The notes: generated from the sequence alone by a model not told the origin. A stretch of 64,000 nt of DNA from Kriegella aquimaris (GCF_900103215.1 NZ_FNGV01000001.1:806001-870000); one strand, 5' to 3'. Counted from the stretch's first letter, positions 30,101 to 39,601 are shown. A program made the numbers and translations.

Positions 30101-33100
30101 TGAGCCTTGATCTTCAATTGTGAAATCAGTCGACCCGACCACATCGATGCGAATCCGTTCTGGATCCTCGCAGTTCATTGCTGATAGTTGTGTAATCGTA
30201 GCCGTTACGGCAGTTGGCGCCAAAACGGTCACAGAATCACTAAACTCGCAACCTTTTGAATCGATGGCATAAATTGTAATAACCTGATCAAATCCCGTAT
30301 CTACAATCAAGAAGTCTGGACTAGACTGGTAACTGTCACTTAAGTTAATTTTATAACCATTAGGGGTGCCGTTTCCTAAACTTGTCACTACTGCGGATAC
30401 CGTCGTAGTGCTGAATCGATTTGCACCAGGTTCGCAAACCAAGGTTCCGGAGATGGCATCAATTTCAAAAACTGGTGGTTCATCAATATCAACCTCGGCC
30501 ACATCGGTACAGTTTCTATCGGTAACCACCTCTACAACATAGGTGCCAAAACCTAAATTCTGAAAAGAGCCCGAAGCATTAGTAGCTATCGGTGTTGGGC
30601 TAGGCGGTAAAGGCAATGTTCCACTATATAAATTATATTCCTTTATATTCGGATTAAGGTTGGGATCTGCATCTACAACCAACGATACATTGATACTACC
30701 GTCACCGGATCCATTACAAGTGATATCAGTAGCCCCAACATCATCGATTACAGGTTGGATAGGACGCTCTCTAATAATATCATCAACAAGGGCGGTACAA
30801 TTATTTACACCATCATCTACTAAATTATCAGTTATCTCTACTTGATAATCACCCGGAGGTATGTTCTCGAAAATACCATCATTGTTTGGATCGGTAATAT
30901 TTATAGGACTACCTAAAAAGTCGTTTCCAGTCAATACATAGGTAAAGTCGCCACTACCACCATCCGCATTGATCGTAATAATTCCATCAGAAGCTTCACA
31001 TGTAGGTTCTGTAGTATAATCACCGGAAGCCGACAAAACTTGATAGACCTCAGCAACGGCATCTACATCACAACCATTGGCATCTATCACATTGACCGGA
31101 TAAGAACCTATACTATTCACGGTAAACGTGGCTTGTGTTGGCGTACCTGGTATATAAGCAGGTGTTTGACTAATACCATTCAAAGTAAACGTCGGTGTAT
31201 CGATATCACCTCCCATTTCGAGCGTAATGGTGAACCCACCGACCGGGGTAGTGACATCACATTGATTATTTACGCTTATTGTTGGAGCAGGCAAATCGGG
31301 ATTGAGTTGTACTACCGCGGCTGAAATTCTATAGGCGCAATCGTTGAAGTCTTTCACCCAAATATCATAATCGATTCCTGGAGCCAACGCCCCTGGTAAC
31401 GCTACCGTAGAAGCATCGCTAAAGTCATCGGATGGATCTAATGGTGTCAAGGTTCCATCATTGTCAACCGGGTTTCCTGCTGGAACATAGGCATATAAAT
31501 ATGGACTACCTGTAGCAAATGGGGTTCCTCCACTACCGCGTACCGTTAACTGACCCAGTTCATTACAATTCGCATTTTGATTATCAATAATATCGACTCT
31601 TGGAGCATTCAAGATAGCTTCATCTTCATCTCCTGCCGTACAACCAGTTGATTCGGTTACAGCTATTCCATAATGTCCGGATGGTGCTGTAATATCAGAA
31701 GCTAGGGTGGTATCGAATGAACCTGTAACATTAAAAACTTCAGCGCCGGTATCTAAATTTGTAATAACAACATCATAAGGTCCCGTACCGGATGAAATGG
31801 TATAGTTTAGACCAATATCACCATTTCGACATGTTGCTCCATCTACATCTAAAGTAACTCCAGGCCCTGGTCCATCGGGCAATGTTATGACCTCGGAATA
31901 AATACAACCTGTATTGTTATCACGAACATCTACCGTATAGGAAACACCGAATAGCAGACCATTAAAACAATGGTTTGAAGGTGTATTATTGGGAGCTTCC
32001 CAGCCAATAACCGGATTTGGATCGGTAAGCCGAATATCATAATCCAAGGGCAAGGTTCCGCCAATAATATCTACGCATATAGTCGTTCCCGAAGGAGTAC
32101 AAACGACTGGTGGCGGTGGAAAAGTGGGGACAATATCCAAAGTTGTCGAGTTGATGGTAATAGGCTCTATATCGCGACATCCTCTTGAATCCATGATTAT
32201 AATCTGATAATCACCAGGCACTAAGCTTGGATCAATAATAGAGTCACCAGGAGCAACACCACTTTGACTTAAATATTGGTTCCCAAAGTTATCTTCTATT
32301 ATTACGGTATAATCAGGGCTCCCGGCCGTAATCGTATTTATAGTAACACCACCTGAAAGTGATCCTGAACCACAAGTAGCATTAATTGGAGTTACTGTCG
32401 CATCGGGAGGCCCCAAGGGATCAGCGGCCACTGTAATCGGAATCACCGCAGTAACACAGTTACGATCATCTTTTACGACATACTCATAATCTCCTGCCGC
32501 TAAACCAGAATAAATAGTTTGCGAAGAATAGGAATAAATAGCGCCCGGAGTCGGGTCAGGGCTAATATTCGGATCTAACGGATTAGACCTAAGTTCTCCT
32601 ACAGGTGCAAAAACTACTTGAAATGGAGGAACCCCCGAAGATACAGTTGGTATTATCTCTACAAAACCACTATTTGGATCTCCACAACTCGGACCCTCAA
32701 TACGATGTGTAGCCATAATATTTGTAGGCTCGGAAAATGTGATAGGCTCAGAAGTCGAAGTACATCCATTGATATCGGTAACACTCACACGATAATCTCC
32801 ATGCTCTCCATAAGGAACTGTATAGGAAAAAGAACCTGAAGGCAAAGTAACTCCGCTATAACCAGGTACTGCAGCAAAAGCATTGGGAGCAACATCTCTA
32901 TACTCAATCGTATATGAAGTAGCTGCCAAATTTGATATATCTCCCCCGGTTACGGTAATATCCATTTCCCCATCGCCACCACAAGGAATTTCATTGGCTA
33001 TGTCAAGGGTAACTTGAATCTGAGGAGGTATGGTAATGGGTAGTAGTTCAGCAGAGCAATTGTTCACATCTACCACTTCCACTGTATAGGTACCTGGTAC

Positions 33101-35950
33101 CAACCCATTAAATGTGGGGCTAGCCTGTAATGAACCTGAATTTATGCGATACTGGTGGCCAGCACCACCACCGGAAGAAGATACCGTAATAGCACCATAT
33201 TCGGGTGTTGGGGTGGCTATCGGATCGTAACAATACGAAGCACTAACTAAAGAAATGGAGGGAGCTTGTAATGCGGTTAATGTAAACCTGGTTTCAGCCT
33301 CACAACCTTCAGAATCTATTACCGTAAGAATATATTCTCCTTCGGCCGTCAAGTTACCAAATGTTCTACCGCTTTTAGGCCCTTGAACCGTAGTTGACGG
33401 CGCAGGCCATTCCAAACGATAATTATAACCGCCAAAACCACCATTGGCAGTGGCTTGTACCCTACCCACGTTTCCGTTCTGGCAACTCATTAGCGTCACA
33501 TCTGGTGTAACGCTCAATGCCGTTGCCGCTTCTACAACATCAAAAGAGGCCGTTGAGGTACAATTGGTATCAGTATCGGTTACGGTAATTTCATAAGTAC
33601 CTGCCCCAAGTCCGGAAATCGGAATTTCTAAATCACTACTTGTTCCACTAGTAAATACAGTGGTCGTGCTAGCAGGAGGTGGCGTTGTACGGTTAACAGT
33701 ATAATTATAATCCGATCCTGGAGTATCTATATCAAACCCATCAATTAGAAAAGCTCCGTTGCCATCAGCTACCGAAGGACACACCTTTCTATCTCCTCCT
33801 GATTTAACCTGTGCCCTAATGGAACTCAAGCCACCTGTCGTGAAGCTCGCCGGATACACGCAGCCATTAGCATCAGTAATTTCAAATTGATAAGGCGTAT
33901 CTAAAATAAGCCCATTAAAAACATTCCCTGCCTGCGTAATTGTAGGGCCAGGTGAGACGACTTCATATTGCGCAATAGCTACCGTACTCGTTACATTTAT
34001 GGTTACCCTGCTCGTACCTGCCGCGCAATCTAGATTGTCTTGCACAAAATCAATGGCAGAGGGCGGATCTGGTTCGTTTACCGTAATAGGCGCCAATGCT
34101 TGATAACAGTTGGCATCATCGCGAACATAAGGGATATAGGTACCCGGTGGCAAACTCGGAAAATTAGTTCCCGACTGATAATTTACATTGTCAACACTAT
34201 ACTCGTACCCAGAACCCGAACCACCAGTGGTTGGTGCAAAATCGATTATAGCACCCCCGTTGGCACAGGTATAATCTTGCGTCAAGCTTGCACTGGCAAT
34301 AAGTCCTCCTTCGGAGGTCACCGTTACGGGAGGCAATGCTAAAACACAAGTAAACCCTCCTTGGGAATATTGTACCTCAATTATATTATAGGTGTCGTCG
34401 GCAACTGGTATGATCTGTGAGGAGGTCCAAGGATCGGCCGCATTATTTGTCGCCCTATACTCTAAGTTGAACCCTTTGGGGTCAATGACCGTAAACTCAA
34501 CTTTTCCTCCTCCGTTGGTACACGTACCTAAAATAGAACTGGCAGTAATATCAGGCGGATCCAATAATGCTACATATTCAGACTTCTCGGCTGTACACCC
34601 CTGATCGTCGGTAATATAGAAGGTATAGGTTCCTGAAGCAGTTACATTATACGTGCTTGTACCGGTGAATGTTCCTCCAGAATTCCCACCATCGCTAACA
34701 GTATAACTATAAGTACCAGATCCACCAGTCGCCGAAATGTCAATACCGACAGTTTCAACACCCGATGATGGAGGACAACCAAAACTCATTCCATTGGTAT
34801 CAGATGTTACGGTTATGGGAGACAGACCCGTACCAATCGCAATTGGGTTGCCACTTGTATCGCTATACTGGATCGGGGCGGCAATTCCATTGGGAATATC
34901 TTCTTTACATTCGTTGGTTTCAACCTTTACTGCGTAAGTACCTTCGCTTACAGTACTGAAGGTATGTGTATTGCTAGAAATGGTCGAAGTAAATTCTATC
35001 TCGGCTCCAAACTCATCCAATAACGTATATACATAAGGGCCGGGTACTTCAGGGTTGACCGCAACATCGATACTTCCCGTTTCTCCACTACAAACGGGAT
35101 TTGTAAACGTTACATCAATTTCGATATCAACCTGCCTTACCTCAATTACGTCATATAAATATTCACAAACTTGTCCGTCAATATTTAATCTAGCTTGCAC
35201 CGTATAGAACCCAGGGTCCAAATTGGGGAAAATCGAAGAAGATTGATAAGGACTAAAACCATTTAAACCTTCTCTAATTCTAAATTGATAATTATTAGGT
35301 AGCCCCGTAAGCTCTATACGCCCGGGATTATTACAAATAAAATCTTTTTTAGTATACGTTTGATTGATGGTACTCTTTACCACTTCAAAATAATAATAGG
35401 CGCCCGAGTCGTTGACACGAACCCTAAATTCAGCTCCCAAAGTGGGTGAAATGGTAGAAGCATCCAAATCAAAGCTCTGGTCTATCGAAACTTGCGTGTA
35501 ATGGGCATTATTGGTGTTGGGGCACTCCAAATTGGTATCAGCAGGAGCACCTGTGAGCTGTTCCCAAGAAACACTACCATATGGGCTGCCCGATAATGTA
35601 ATATTTCTATCATCTGAGTCACCACACAGAATAAAGCGGGCAACCATGAAGCCATTGTTGGTACAATTTACGATGTCGTCGGCATCTTCAATAATCGTAG
35701 CGAACATGGAAGCGCTCATTGCCGCTTCTGATTTTTGGCTATTCGACACTGCCGACTTCGACAGGAAGCTATCCGACGATTTTTCCGTTACACCCTCCTC
35801 CTCGGCATATGGTGTTTCCATATCCAAAACTGAGGTAATCTCCTCAAGAATATCAAAGACTCTGGGGTTAGCTATGGCCGACGTACATATTGCCGAGAAC
35901 ATCAGCAATAGTACAGCATATAGAATATGCCGTGTTTTTTTTGGGAGCAT
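27158..35950 (-). CDS. Giant SprB-type repeat protein with type IX secretion (type B) C-terminal domain
   Basis: 2930 residues. A signal peptide (about 1-27, ending SAIANP) precedes a region with Ser-rich linker, then roughly 25-27 tandem Ig-like modules of 70-110 residues. Each module tends to start with a Cys segment (for example TCNGSGDGSINV, GCSDDLGEITVAAEGG, LCIDASDGTVSF) and contains GG.G.Y.Y strands and a LPPGTY/LAAGDYEY end, the pattern of SprB repeats. The last ~80 residues form the gliding-motility-associated C-terminal domain: NFFTPDGDNNNDVWFPGN, IYDRYGRVV, NWDGTYDG, PTGDYWYV. This domain directs export by the type IX system and surface attachment. It is probably a surface adhesin, possibly for gliding or polysaccharide binding. 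It is a single gene, divergent from the sugar dehydrogenase. Confidence 0.92.
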   Translation of the reverse strand: MLPKKTRHILYAVLLLMFSAICTSAIANPRVFDILEEITSVLDMETPYAEEEGVTEKSSDSFLSKSAVSNSQKSEAAMSASMFATIIEDADDIVNCTNNGFMVARFILCGDSDDRNITLSGSPYGSVSWEQLTGAPADTNLECPNTNNAHYTQVSIDQSFDLDASTISPTLGAEFRVRVNDSGAYYYFEVVKSTINQTYTKKDFICNNPGRIELTGLPNNYQFRIREGLNGFSPYQSSSIFPNLDPGFYTVQARLNIDGQVCEYLYDVIEVRQVDIEIDVTFTNPVCSGETGSIDVAVNPEVPGPYVYTLLDEFGAEIEFTSTISSNTHTFSTVSEGTYAVKVETNECKEDIPNGIAAPIQYSDTSGNPIAIGTGLSPITVTSDTNGMSFGCPPSSGVETVGIDISATGGSGTYSYTVSDGGNSGGTFTGTSTYNVTASGTYTFYITDDQGCTAEKSEYVALLDPPDITASSILGTCTNGGGKVEFTVIDPKGFNLEYRATNNAADPWTSSQIIPVADDTYNIIEVQYSQGGFTCVLALPPVTVTSEGGLIASASLTQDYTCANGGAIIDFAPTTGGSGSGYEYSVDNVNYQSGTNFPSLPPGTYIPYVRDDANCYQALAPITVNEPDPPSAIDFVQDNLDCAAGTSRVTINVTSTVAIAQYEVVSPGPTITQAGNVFNGLILDTPYQFEITDANGCVYPASFTTGGLSSIRAQVKSGGDRKVCPSVADGNGAFLIDGFDIDTPGSDYNYTVNRTTPPPASTTTVFTSGTSSDLEIPISGLGAGTYEITVTDTDTNCTSTASFDVVEAATALSVTPDVTLMSCQNGNVGRVQATANGGFGGYNYRLEWPAPSTTVQGPKSGRTFGNLTAEGEYILTVIDSEGCEAETRFTLTALQAPSISLVSASYCYDPIATPTPEYGAITVSSSGGGAGHQYRINSGSLQASPTFNGLVPGTYTVEVVDVNNCSAELLPITIPPQIQVTLDIANEIPCGGDGEMDITVTGGDISNLAATSYTIEYRDVAPNAFAAVPGYSGVTLPSGSFSYTVPYGEHGDYRVSVTDINGCTSTSEPITFSEPTNIMATHRIEGPSCGDPNSGFVEIIPTVSSGVPPFQVVFAPVGELRSNPLDPNISPDPTPGAIYSYSSQTIYSGLAAGDYEYVVKDDRNCVTAVIPITVAADPLGPPDATVTPINATCGSGSLSGGVTINTITAGSPDYTVIIEDNFGNQYLSQSGVAPGDSIIDPSLVPGDYQIIIMDSRGCRDIEPITINSTTLDIVPTFPPPPVVCTPSGTTICVDIIGGTLPLDYDIRLTDPNPVIGWEAPNNTPSNHCFNGLLFGVSYTVDVRDNNTGCIYSEVITLPDGPGPGVTLDVDGATCRNGDIGLNYTISSGTGPYDVVITNLDTGAEVFNVTGSFDTTLASDITAPSGHYGIAVTESTGCTAGDEDEAILNAPRVDIIDNQNANCNELGQLTVRGSGGTPFATGSPYLYAYVPAGNPVDNDGTLTPLDPSDDFSDASTVALPGALAPGIDYDIWVKDFNDCAYRISAAVVQLNPDLPAPTISVNNQCDVTTPVGGFTITLEMGGDIDTPTFTLNGISQTPAYIPGTPTQATFTVNSIGSYPVNVIDANGCDVDAVAEVYQVLSASGDYTTEPTCEASDGIITINADGGSGDFTYVLTGNDFLGSPINITDPNNDGIFENIPPGDYQVEITDNLVDDGVNNCTALVDDIIRERPIQPVIDDVGATDITCNGSGDGSINVSLVVDADPNLNPNIKEYNLYSGTLPLPPSPTPIATNASGSFQNLGFGTYVVEVVTDRNCTDVAEVDIDEPPVFEIDAISGTLVCEPGANRFSTTTVSAVVTSLGNGTPNGYKINLSDSYQSSPDFLIVDTGFDQVITIYAIDSKGCEFSDSVTVLAPTAVTATITQLSAMNCEDPERIRIDVVGSTDFTIEDQGSSTAFVADQVVSGASFVEFDLPMVAGEYRLQINDNGGCTYPIEAYFVVDPVLPTITISESKPVSCFGVSDSALSINVTNYTGAYHYDVYYANDPGFSGGAFGTVLGSGDLNTSTNPETISGLPGGNLRVVVKEIGNPKCEAFSNLINIRTPSEQLLIASMAEVGRVGCSDDLGEITVAAEGGWDASGYEFMLEYENPVGSGFSPHATYGTFAANGANDRFTGLSSGNYRVTVRDIEGCTTDMELELMVVPPIEAEAIITRELECPQGSDAVIVAVEPGTSTPGAFGGVPGAGYQYRLLRLNSNDNTDIASSTGYQANPDFVGASGTGVISGGWYAIEVVSSSNCSAVTTPLRVIPPPPISPALIQTSVPACGNIATMKIKVNNPQGGIYEYREYNNPADPWKPIDEIDLVDGNPVKMGIPGIIGSSYRFEIQKVGSLSSCMARSTNGITITDADPLTLDPTSPTFDISCAYEVDGRIEAIANGGTGIYEFRIYDTDPGSDAFAAELLPTYNGRGVQDYGTFENLDPGDYWISVISRQNCGIVEGPFSIAPAEPVIIVPSSSDVTCNGADDGEITMTVTSPTTGLVQFAIGPNLNEFFSDPANPNVFTFRELPAKPVGEFYTVLAQDAEGCPQIFQVPVHEPESVLVANLETTPELCIDASDGTVSFNVTGGTRFNDVSVSPTPYYEYKIEMIAPVNETGTGVFAPYDGQPIGNLQGGASYALYIQDVNLCATTEVFTIGMGVDLMAEPIVQYGCEGIFPNSTTTVEMQDNSVLPQLLFSLDIDDINVADTQRVWGDLLPGDHTVYIYHENGCVNNVSFTIDSYDPLTLTAIKTAANELTATADGGFGGYEFFFQGESTGTENVFTTNESTTVTVEVRDQNGCVASVTIPFEFTGMLEIPNFFTPDGDNNNDVWFPGNRDLFPDIEVKIYDRYGRVVAELDQVTNWDGTYDGNNVPTGDYWYVVNANDKSKLRYVGHFTLYR

Positions 35951-36087
35951 AGGTTAAGTTATATTTAGAAAGAATTTGTTTGATTTGGGAATCAGAACAT
36001 TCTTTGGCGTAATTATTTATACTTATATTTTTCTCTTTATCTTTAGCTCTTTGAGCCACATTATAATATTACTTTTAACGCTAGATT

Positions 36088-37212
36088 ATGAAAAATAGTA
36101 TTGTATACCTATGTTTAATAGCTGTATCTCTCAATATATCCTGTGCCCAGGAAACTACAAATCAAGTAGATACACCAAAAAAAACACCTTTTACCGCAGA
36201 GCTTTTAGTTGATGGTCTACAAATTCCATGGGGTATGGCTTTTTTACCCGATGGCAGTATGCTCATTACCGAGAAATCAGGGGAATTGATTCATTTCCAA
36301 GACGGTACAAAAACAAAGGTTTCCAATGTTCCGGAAACCTATCAAAGAGGTCAAGGTGGACTTCTTGATGTGGCCTTACATCCCGACTATGCTAACAATG
36401 GATGGCTCTATATGACCTATGCCTCTTCACAAGGAGAAGAGAAAGGTGGTCACACCGCACTTTCTCGGGCAAAATTGGTCAATGATGCTTTAACGGATAT
36501 TGAAGTGTTGTATAAGGCTACGCCTAATACAACGAAAGGACAACACTTTGGATCTAGAATCGAGTTCGACAACGACGGTTACCTTTATTTCTCTATTGGG
36601 GAGCGTGGTGCGAGAGATGAAAACCCACAAGATATTAAAAGAGATGGCGGTAAAATTTATCGGTTGTTCGATGATGGGCGTATTCCCGAAGACAACCCCT
36701 TTGTAGGTACCGATGGTGCCAAAACGGCCATCTATAGCTATGGCCACCGAAACCCCCAAGGATTGGCAAAAAACCCAGGGACCGGAGCAATTTGGGACAA
36801 TGAGCATGGTCCTCAAGGAGGCGACGAAATCAACATCATTAAAAAAGGAGCAAATTACGGCTGGCCTGTGATTACCTATGGTATCAACTATAGCGGTACG
36901 CCCATAACCGACAAAACCGAGATGCCGGGTATGGAACAGCCTTTACATTATTGGGTTCCATCCATAGCACCAAGTGGTATGGCTTTTGTAACTACGGACA
37001 ACTATGGAGACTGGAAGGGTAGTATACTGGTTGGATCACTGAAATTCCAATATTTAGAGCGATTGATTTTAGAAGGTAATAAGGTGGTTCGCCGCGAAAA
37101 ACTACTTGCCGATGAAGGCCGGGTACGGGACGTGAAAGAAGGTCCGGACGGACTTATTTATGTAGCCGTCGAAGGCAAGGGCATTTTCAAATTAGTCCCG
37201 AACAACAAATAA
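36088..37212 (+). CDS. PQQ-dependent soluble sugar dehydrogenase (GdhB/YliI family), lipoprotein
   Basis: 374 residues; the signal peptide ends in a probable lipobox NISC. The mature part is a six-bladed beta-propeller of the glucose/sorbosone dehydrogenase family. VDGLQIPWGMAFLPDG opens the domain; SYGHRNPQGLA, the HGPQGGDEIN segment and NYGWPVITYG carry residues expected at the PQQ site. It would oxidise aldose sugars to lactones in the periplasm. A gene for a small cytochrome c begins 105 bp downstream on the same strand, a plausible electron acceptor. No PQQ biosynthesis genes are in the window, so the cofactor may be imported. Confidence 0.88.
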   Translation: MKNSIVYLCLIAVSLNISCAQETTNQVDTPKKTPFTAELLVDGLQIPWGMAFLPDGSMLITEKSGELIHFQDGTKTKVSNVPETYQRGQGGLLDVALHPDYANNGWLYMTYASSQGEEKGGHTALSRAKLVNDALTDIEVLYKATPNTTKGQHFGSRIEFDNDGYLYFSIGERGARDENPQDIKRDGGKIYRLFDDGRIPEDNPFVGTDGAKTAIYSYGHRNPQGLAKNPGTGAIWDNEHGPQGGDEINIIKKGANYGWPVITYGINYSGTPITDKTEMPGMEQPLHYWVPSIAPSGMAFVTTDNYGDWKGSILVGSLKFQYLERLILEGNKVVRREKLLADEGRVRDVKEGPDGLIYVAVEGKGIFKLVPNNK

Positions 37213-37317
37213 TATTTTTTCGAAATTTTCCGAAACATGGTCGTAAAGCCATTTACCGTAATTATTTAAACTTCGATTTGAGAAGCCTCTTTTCTGAAAA
37301 ATAGACCCATATCCCAA

Positions 37318-37719
37318 ATGAAAATATTCATTTCCATTTACATCATCTCCATTGCCGGACTCTCTGTGTTTTTTATTCAAGATAATGAACTTGAAGAAAG
37401 TATGGCGCGCGGTGCAGAAATATATACGGATTTTTGTGTTACTTGTCATTTGGAAAAGGGCGAAGGAGTAGCATACACCTTTCCCCCACTGGCGGCATCA
37501 GATTATATTGCCAAAAATAGGGAGGCAAGTATTCGAGGTGTTAAATATGGCCAACAAGGGGAAATGGTCGTTAACGGAGTTACCTATAACAACGTAATGA
37601 CACCTTTAGGTTTAGAAGATGACGAAATTGCCGATGTCATGAACTATGTCATGAACTCTTGGGGAAATACCTCTGATACCCTAGTTACTGTCGAGGAGGT
37701 ATCGGCAATTCAAAAATAA
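37318..37719 (+). CDS. Small exported cytochrome c
   Basis: 133 residues with an N-terminal hydrophobic export segment (about 3-20). One haem-binding motif CVTCH (Cys40, Cys43, His44) is present, and the Met in NNVMTPLG is the likely sixth ligand, typical of class I cytochrome c. It follows the sugar dehydrogenase gene and probably accepts its electrons. Its stop codon lies 3 bp from the end of the convergent murQ gene. Confidence 0.9.
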   Translation: MKIFISIYIISIAGLSVFFIQDNELEESMARGAEIYTDFCVTCHLEKGEGVAYTFPPLAASDYIAKNREASIRGVKYGQQGEMVVNGVTYNNVMTPLGLEDDEIADVMNYVMNSWGNTSDTLVTVEEVSAIQK

Positions 37720-37722
37720 TAA

Positions 37723-38532
37723 TTATTGACCTGCATCAAGGGCTGCTTTTACCGAACCATGCTTCTTGAGTAAAATTTCGGCTTCAGTATACGCAATGCC
37801 CAATCCTTCGGAAACGTAGCGTACCCCTCTATCTACAAGTTTAATATTGCTTAATTGCATATTGACCATCTTATTGCCTTTTACTCGACCAATCTTAATC
37901 ATTAAGGCCGTAGAAATCATATTTAGTGCCAATTTTTGTGAGGTGCCGCTTTTCATACGCGTACTTCCTGTTACGAATTCGGGGCCCACGTTCATTGCAA
38001 TGGCAATATCGGCCAGTTCTGCCAAGGGAGAACCTGGATTATTGGTAATTCCTGCAGTTAAAACTCCATGTTTTTGAGCTTCTGATAATCCTCCCAATAC
38101 ATAGGGCGTTGTGCCCGATGCGGCAATCCCCACTACCACATCATTTTCGGTAACTTCATGAACCATTAAATCTTTCCAAGCTTGCTCGAAGTCATCTTCT
38201 GCATGTTCCACTGATTTTCGAATAGCGGTATCACCCCCGGCAATAAGGCCTACTACTCTTTCATGGGGCAGACCGAAAGTCGGAGGAATTTCTGAGGCAT
38301 CAAGAATCCCTAATCTACCACTTGTTCCCGCACCTATATAAAATAAACGTCCACCCTCTAGAAAACGTTCGGCAAGGGCATCGACCAATTTTGTAATTTG
38401 AGGAATGACCATTGCCACGGCATCAGCAACCTTTTTGTCTTCCTCATTCATTTTTTGGAGAATGGACTGGGTATCCAATTGTTCCAAATTGTCATGGTTT
38501 GAAGGTGTTTCGGTTATTTTAATATAATTCAT
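37723..38532 (-). CDS. murQ: N-acetylmuramic acid 6-phosphate etherase
   Basis: 269 residues from ATG 38532. The open frame extends to 38637, but a -7 promoter element at 38553-38560 lies inside that extension, and the 35 extra residues do not look like MurQ. The SIS domain has FYIGAGTSGRLGILDASEIPPT and the signature GPEFVTGSTRMKSGTSQK. The enzyme cleaves the D-lactyl ether of MurNAc-6-phosphate, giving GlcNAc-6-phosphate, a feed for the NagB protein encoded 1.1 kb away. Convergent with cytochrome c; the DeoR gene is upstream on the same strand. Confidence 0.96.
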   Translation of the reverse strand: MNYIKITETPSNHDNLEQLDTQSILQKMNEEDKKVADAVAMVIPQITKLVDALAERFLEGGRLFYIGAGTSGRLGILDASEIPPTFGLPHERVVGLIAGGDTAIRKSVEHAEDDFEQAWKDLMVHEVTENDVVVGIAASGTTPYVLGGLSEAQKHGVLTAGITNNPGSPLAELADIAIAMNVGPEFVTGSTRMKSGTSQKLALNMISTALMIKIGRVKGNKMVNMQLSNIKLVDRGVRYVSEGLGIAYTEAEILLKKHGSVKAALDAGQ

Positions 38533-38552
38533 AGTAATATAATTGGTGTGTG

Positions 38553-38560
38553 CAAAGTTA
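38553..38560 (-). promoter_or_regulatory. Putative -7 promoter element for murQ
   Basis: The minus strand reads TAACTTTG (TAnnTTTG), predicting transcription from near 38547, about 15 bp before the murQ ATG at 38532. Confidence 0.45.
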
Positions 38561-38692
38561 AATAGAAAAGCATAATAATATAGATGTGAATGACCATTAA
38601 CGAAATTTTCTCGATTCCTAAATAAGAACTTATTCATGTTCCTCCTGAAAACGGGTCGAATTCACACCCTCGGAATTGCGTTGTTCATTTCA

Positions 38693-39442
38693 TTAAATCA
38701 AGCGTATATCGTGATTTCGGAAAGGTTTCAACAAATCATTCTCTGGTTCCAATTCGGTAATCATAGTGTTGATGGCATTGATGTCACAAGTCTTATAGCG
38801 ATGTTGCGAATTCAACTTTTCCGAGATGGATAGCAGCACCGACTTCTTTGATGATTTGATTATCGCTTTTTTTACCTGAACAATATCCCAATCGAATTCT
38901 GTGAGTCCATAATAAGAATCAACATATCCAGTTCCTATAAAACTATAGTCTACCCTAATTTCCGAAAGGTTATGAATGGCGTTCGCACCAATAGCGCTTT
39001 GCGATTCTCTAGATACTTGGCCACCTACCAAAATTACGGTGATTTTACTTTTGGTAAGCAACTCCATCGCAACAGGCAAACTATGGGTAAAACAAGTCAA
39101 ATCAAGATTTGTCGGAATCAACCGGGCCAACTCTAAGCAAGTGGTACCTCCATCTACAAAAATCACTCCTCCATCCTTCAGCAATCCCAACGCTTTTTCC
39201 GCGATTTTAATCTTGTGATCTAATTTATAAATGTTATCGTTTCGTGTGTTATTCGACCGAAAACCCAATGAAATAGCCCCTCCATGAACTTTCCGCAACT
39301 TGTTATCGGCATCGAGCTCTTTCACATCTCTTCTAACGGTATCAATAGATACGTCTAAGGCCTCGGCAATATCGGTCAACAAGATTCTATTATGCAACTC
39401 GACCTCACTCAATATGGTTTGATGCCGCTCCTCTTTTAACAT
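38693..39442 (-). CDS. DeoR/GlpR-family transcriptional repressor
   Basis: 249 residues from ATG 39442 (a GTG at 39463 is a less likely start). The N-terminal winged helix (about 5-55) contains LLTDIAEALDVSIDTVRRDVKELD, the DeoR signature. The C-terminal DeoRC domain (about 75-230) has VDGGTTCLELARL and VILVGGQVSRES, the phosphosugar-binding loop region related to phosphosugar isomerases. The gene is divergent from nagB-PIG-L, and repeats with the core GCTGTTTT lie between the two. A repressor that responds to an amino-sugar phosphate such as GlcN-6-P or GlcNAc-6-P is the likely role. Confidence 0.9.
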   Translation of the reverse strand: MLKEERHQTILSEVELHNRILLTDIAEALDVSIDTVRRDVKELDADNKLRKVHGGAISLGFRSNNTRNDNIYKLDHKIKIAEKALGLLKDGGVIFVDGGTTCLELARLIPTNLDLTCFTHSLPVAMELLTKSKITVILVGGQVSRESQSAIGANAIHNLSEIRVDYSFIGTGYVDSYYGLTEFDWDIVQVKKAIIKSSKKSVLLSISEKLNSQHRYKTCDINAINTMITELEPENDLLKPFRNHDIRLI

Positions 39443-39473
39443 ACTTTTAAGAATTAAATACACTATATAAAAA

Positions 39474-39481
39474 CAAAGATA
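39474..39481 (-). promoter_or_regulatory. Putative -7 promoter element for the DeoR gene
   Basis: The minus strand reads TATCTTTG (TAnnTTTG), 32 bp upstream of ATG 39442. The palindrome at 39499-39513 would fall at about -32 to -46, where it could block the promoter. Confidence 0.45.
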
Positions 39482-39496
39482 GCCAATTAAACGAAT

Positions 39497-39553
39497 ATGC
39501 TGTTTTTAACAGCTTTTAATTACAAATCACTTAAAAAAAGCATAAAACAGCAT
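39497..39553. promoter_or_regulatory. Probable operator sites between the DeoR gene and nagB
   Basis: GCTGTT-TTT-AACAGC is a perfect palindrome at 39499-39513. Its left half with flank, ATGCTGTTTT (39497-39506), recurs as an exact inverted copy AAAACAGCAT at 39544-39553. The region separates the two divergent promoters. Autoregulation and nagB repression by the DeoR protein are inferred. Confidence 0.55.
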
Positions 39554-39593
39554 ACATAGACTGCAAAAAACGGCAAGTAATAAATTTATTGCC

Positions 39594-39601
39594 TACATTT
39601 G
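39594..39601 (+). promoter_or_regulatory. Putative -7 promoter element for nagB-PIG-L
   Basis: TACATTTG matches TAnnTTTG, 42 bp upstream of the ATG. No well-spaced -33 element is seen. Confidence 0.42.

Noticed and set aside
27158-35950. Long plus-strand frames inside the giant gene
   Set aside because: They are complements of the repeat-coding sequence with biased composition and no coherent domain; the minus-strand frame is continuous over 8.8 kb with signal peptide and C-terminal sorting domain.
38533-38637. Longer N-terminus of murQ
   Set aside because: The extra residues are unlike MurQ, and a full TAnnTTTG element lies inside the extension.
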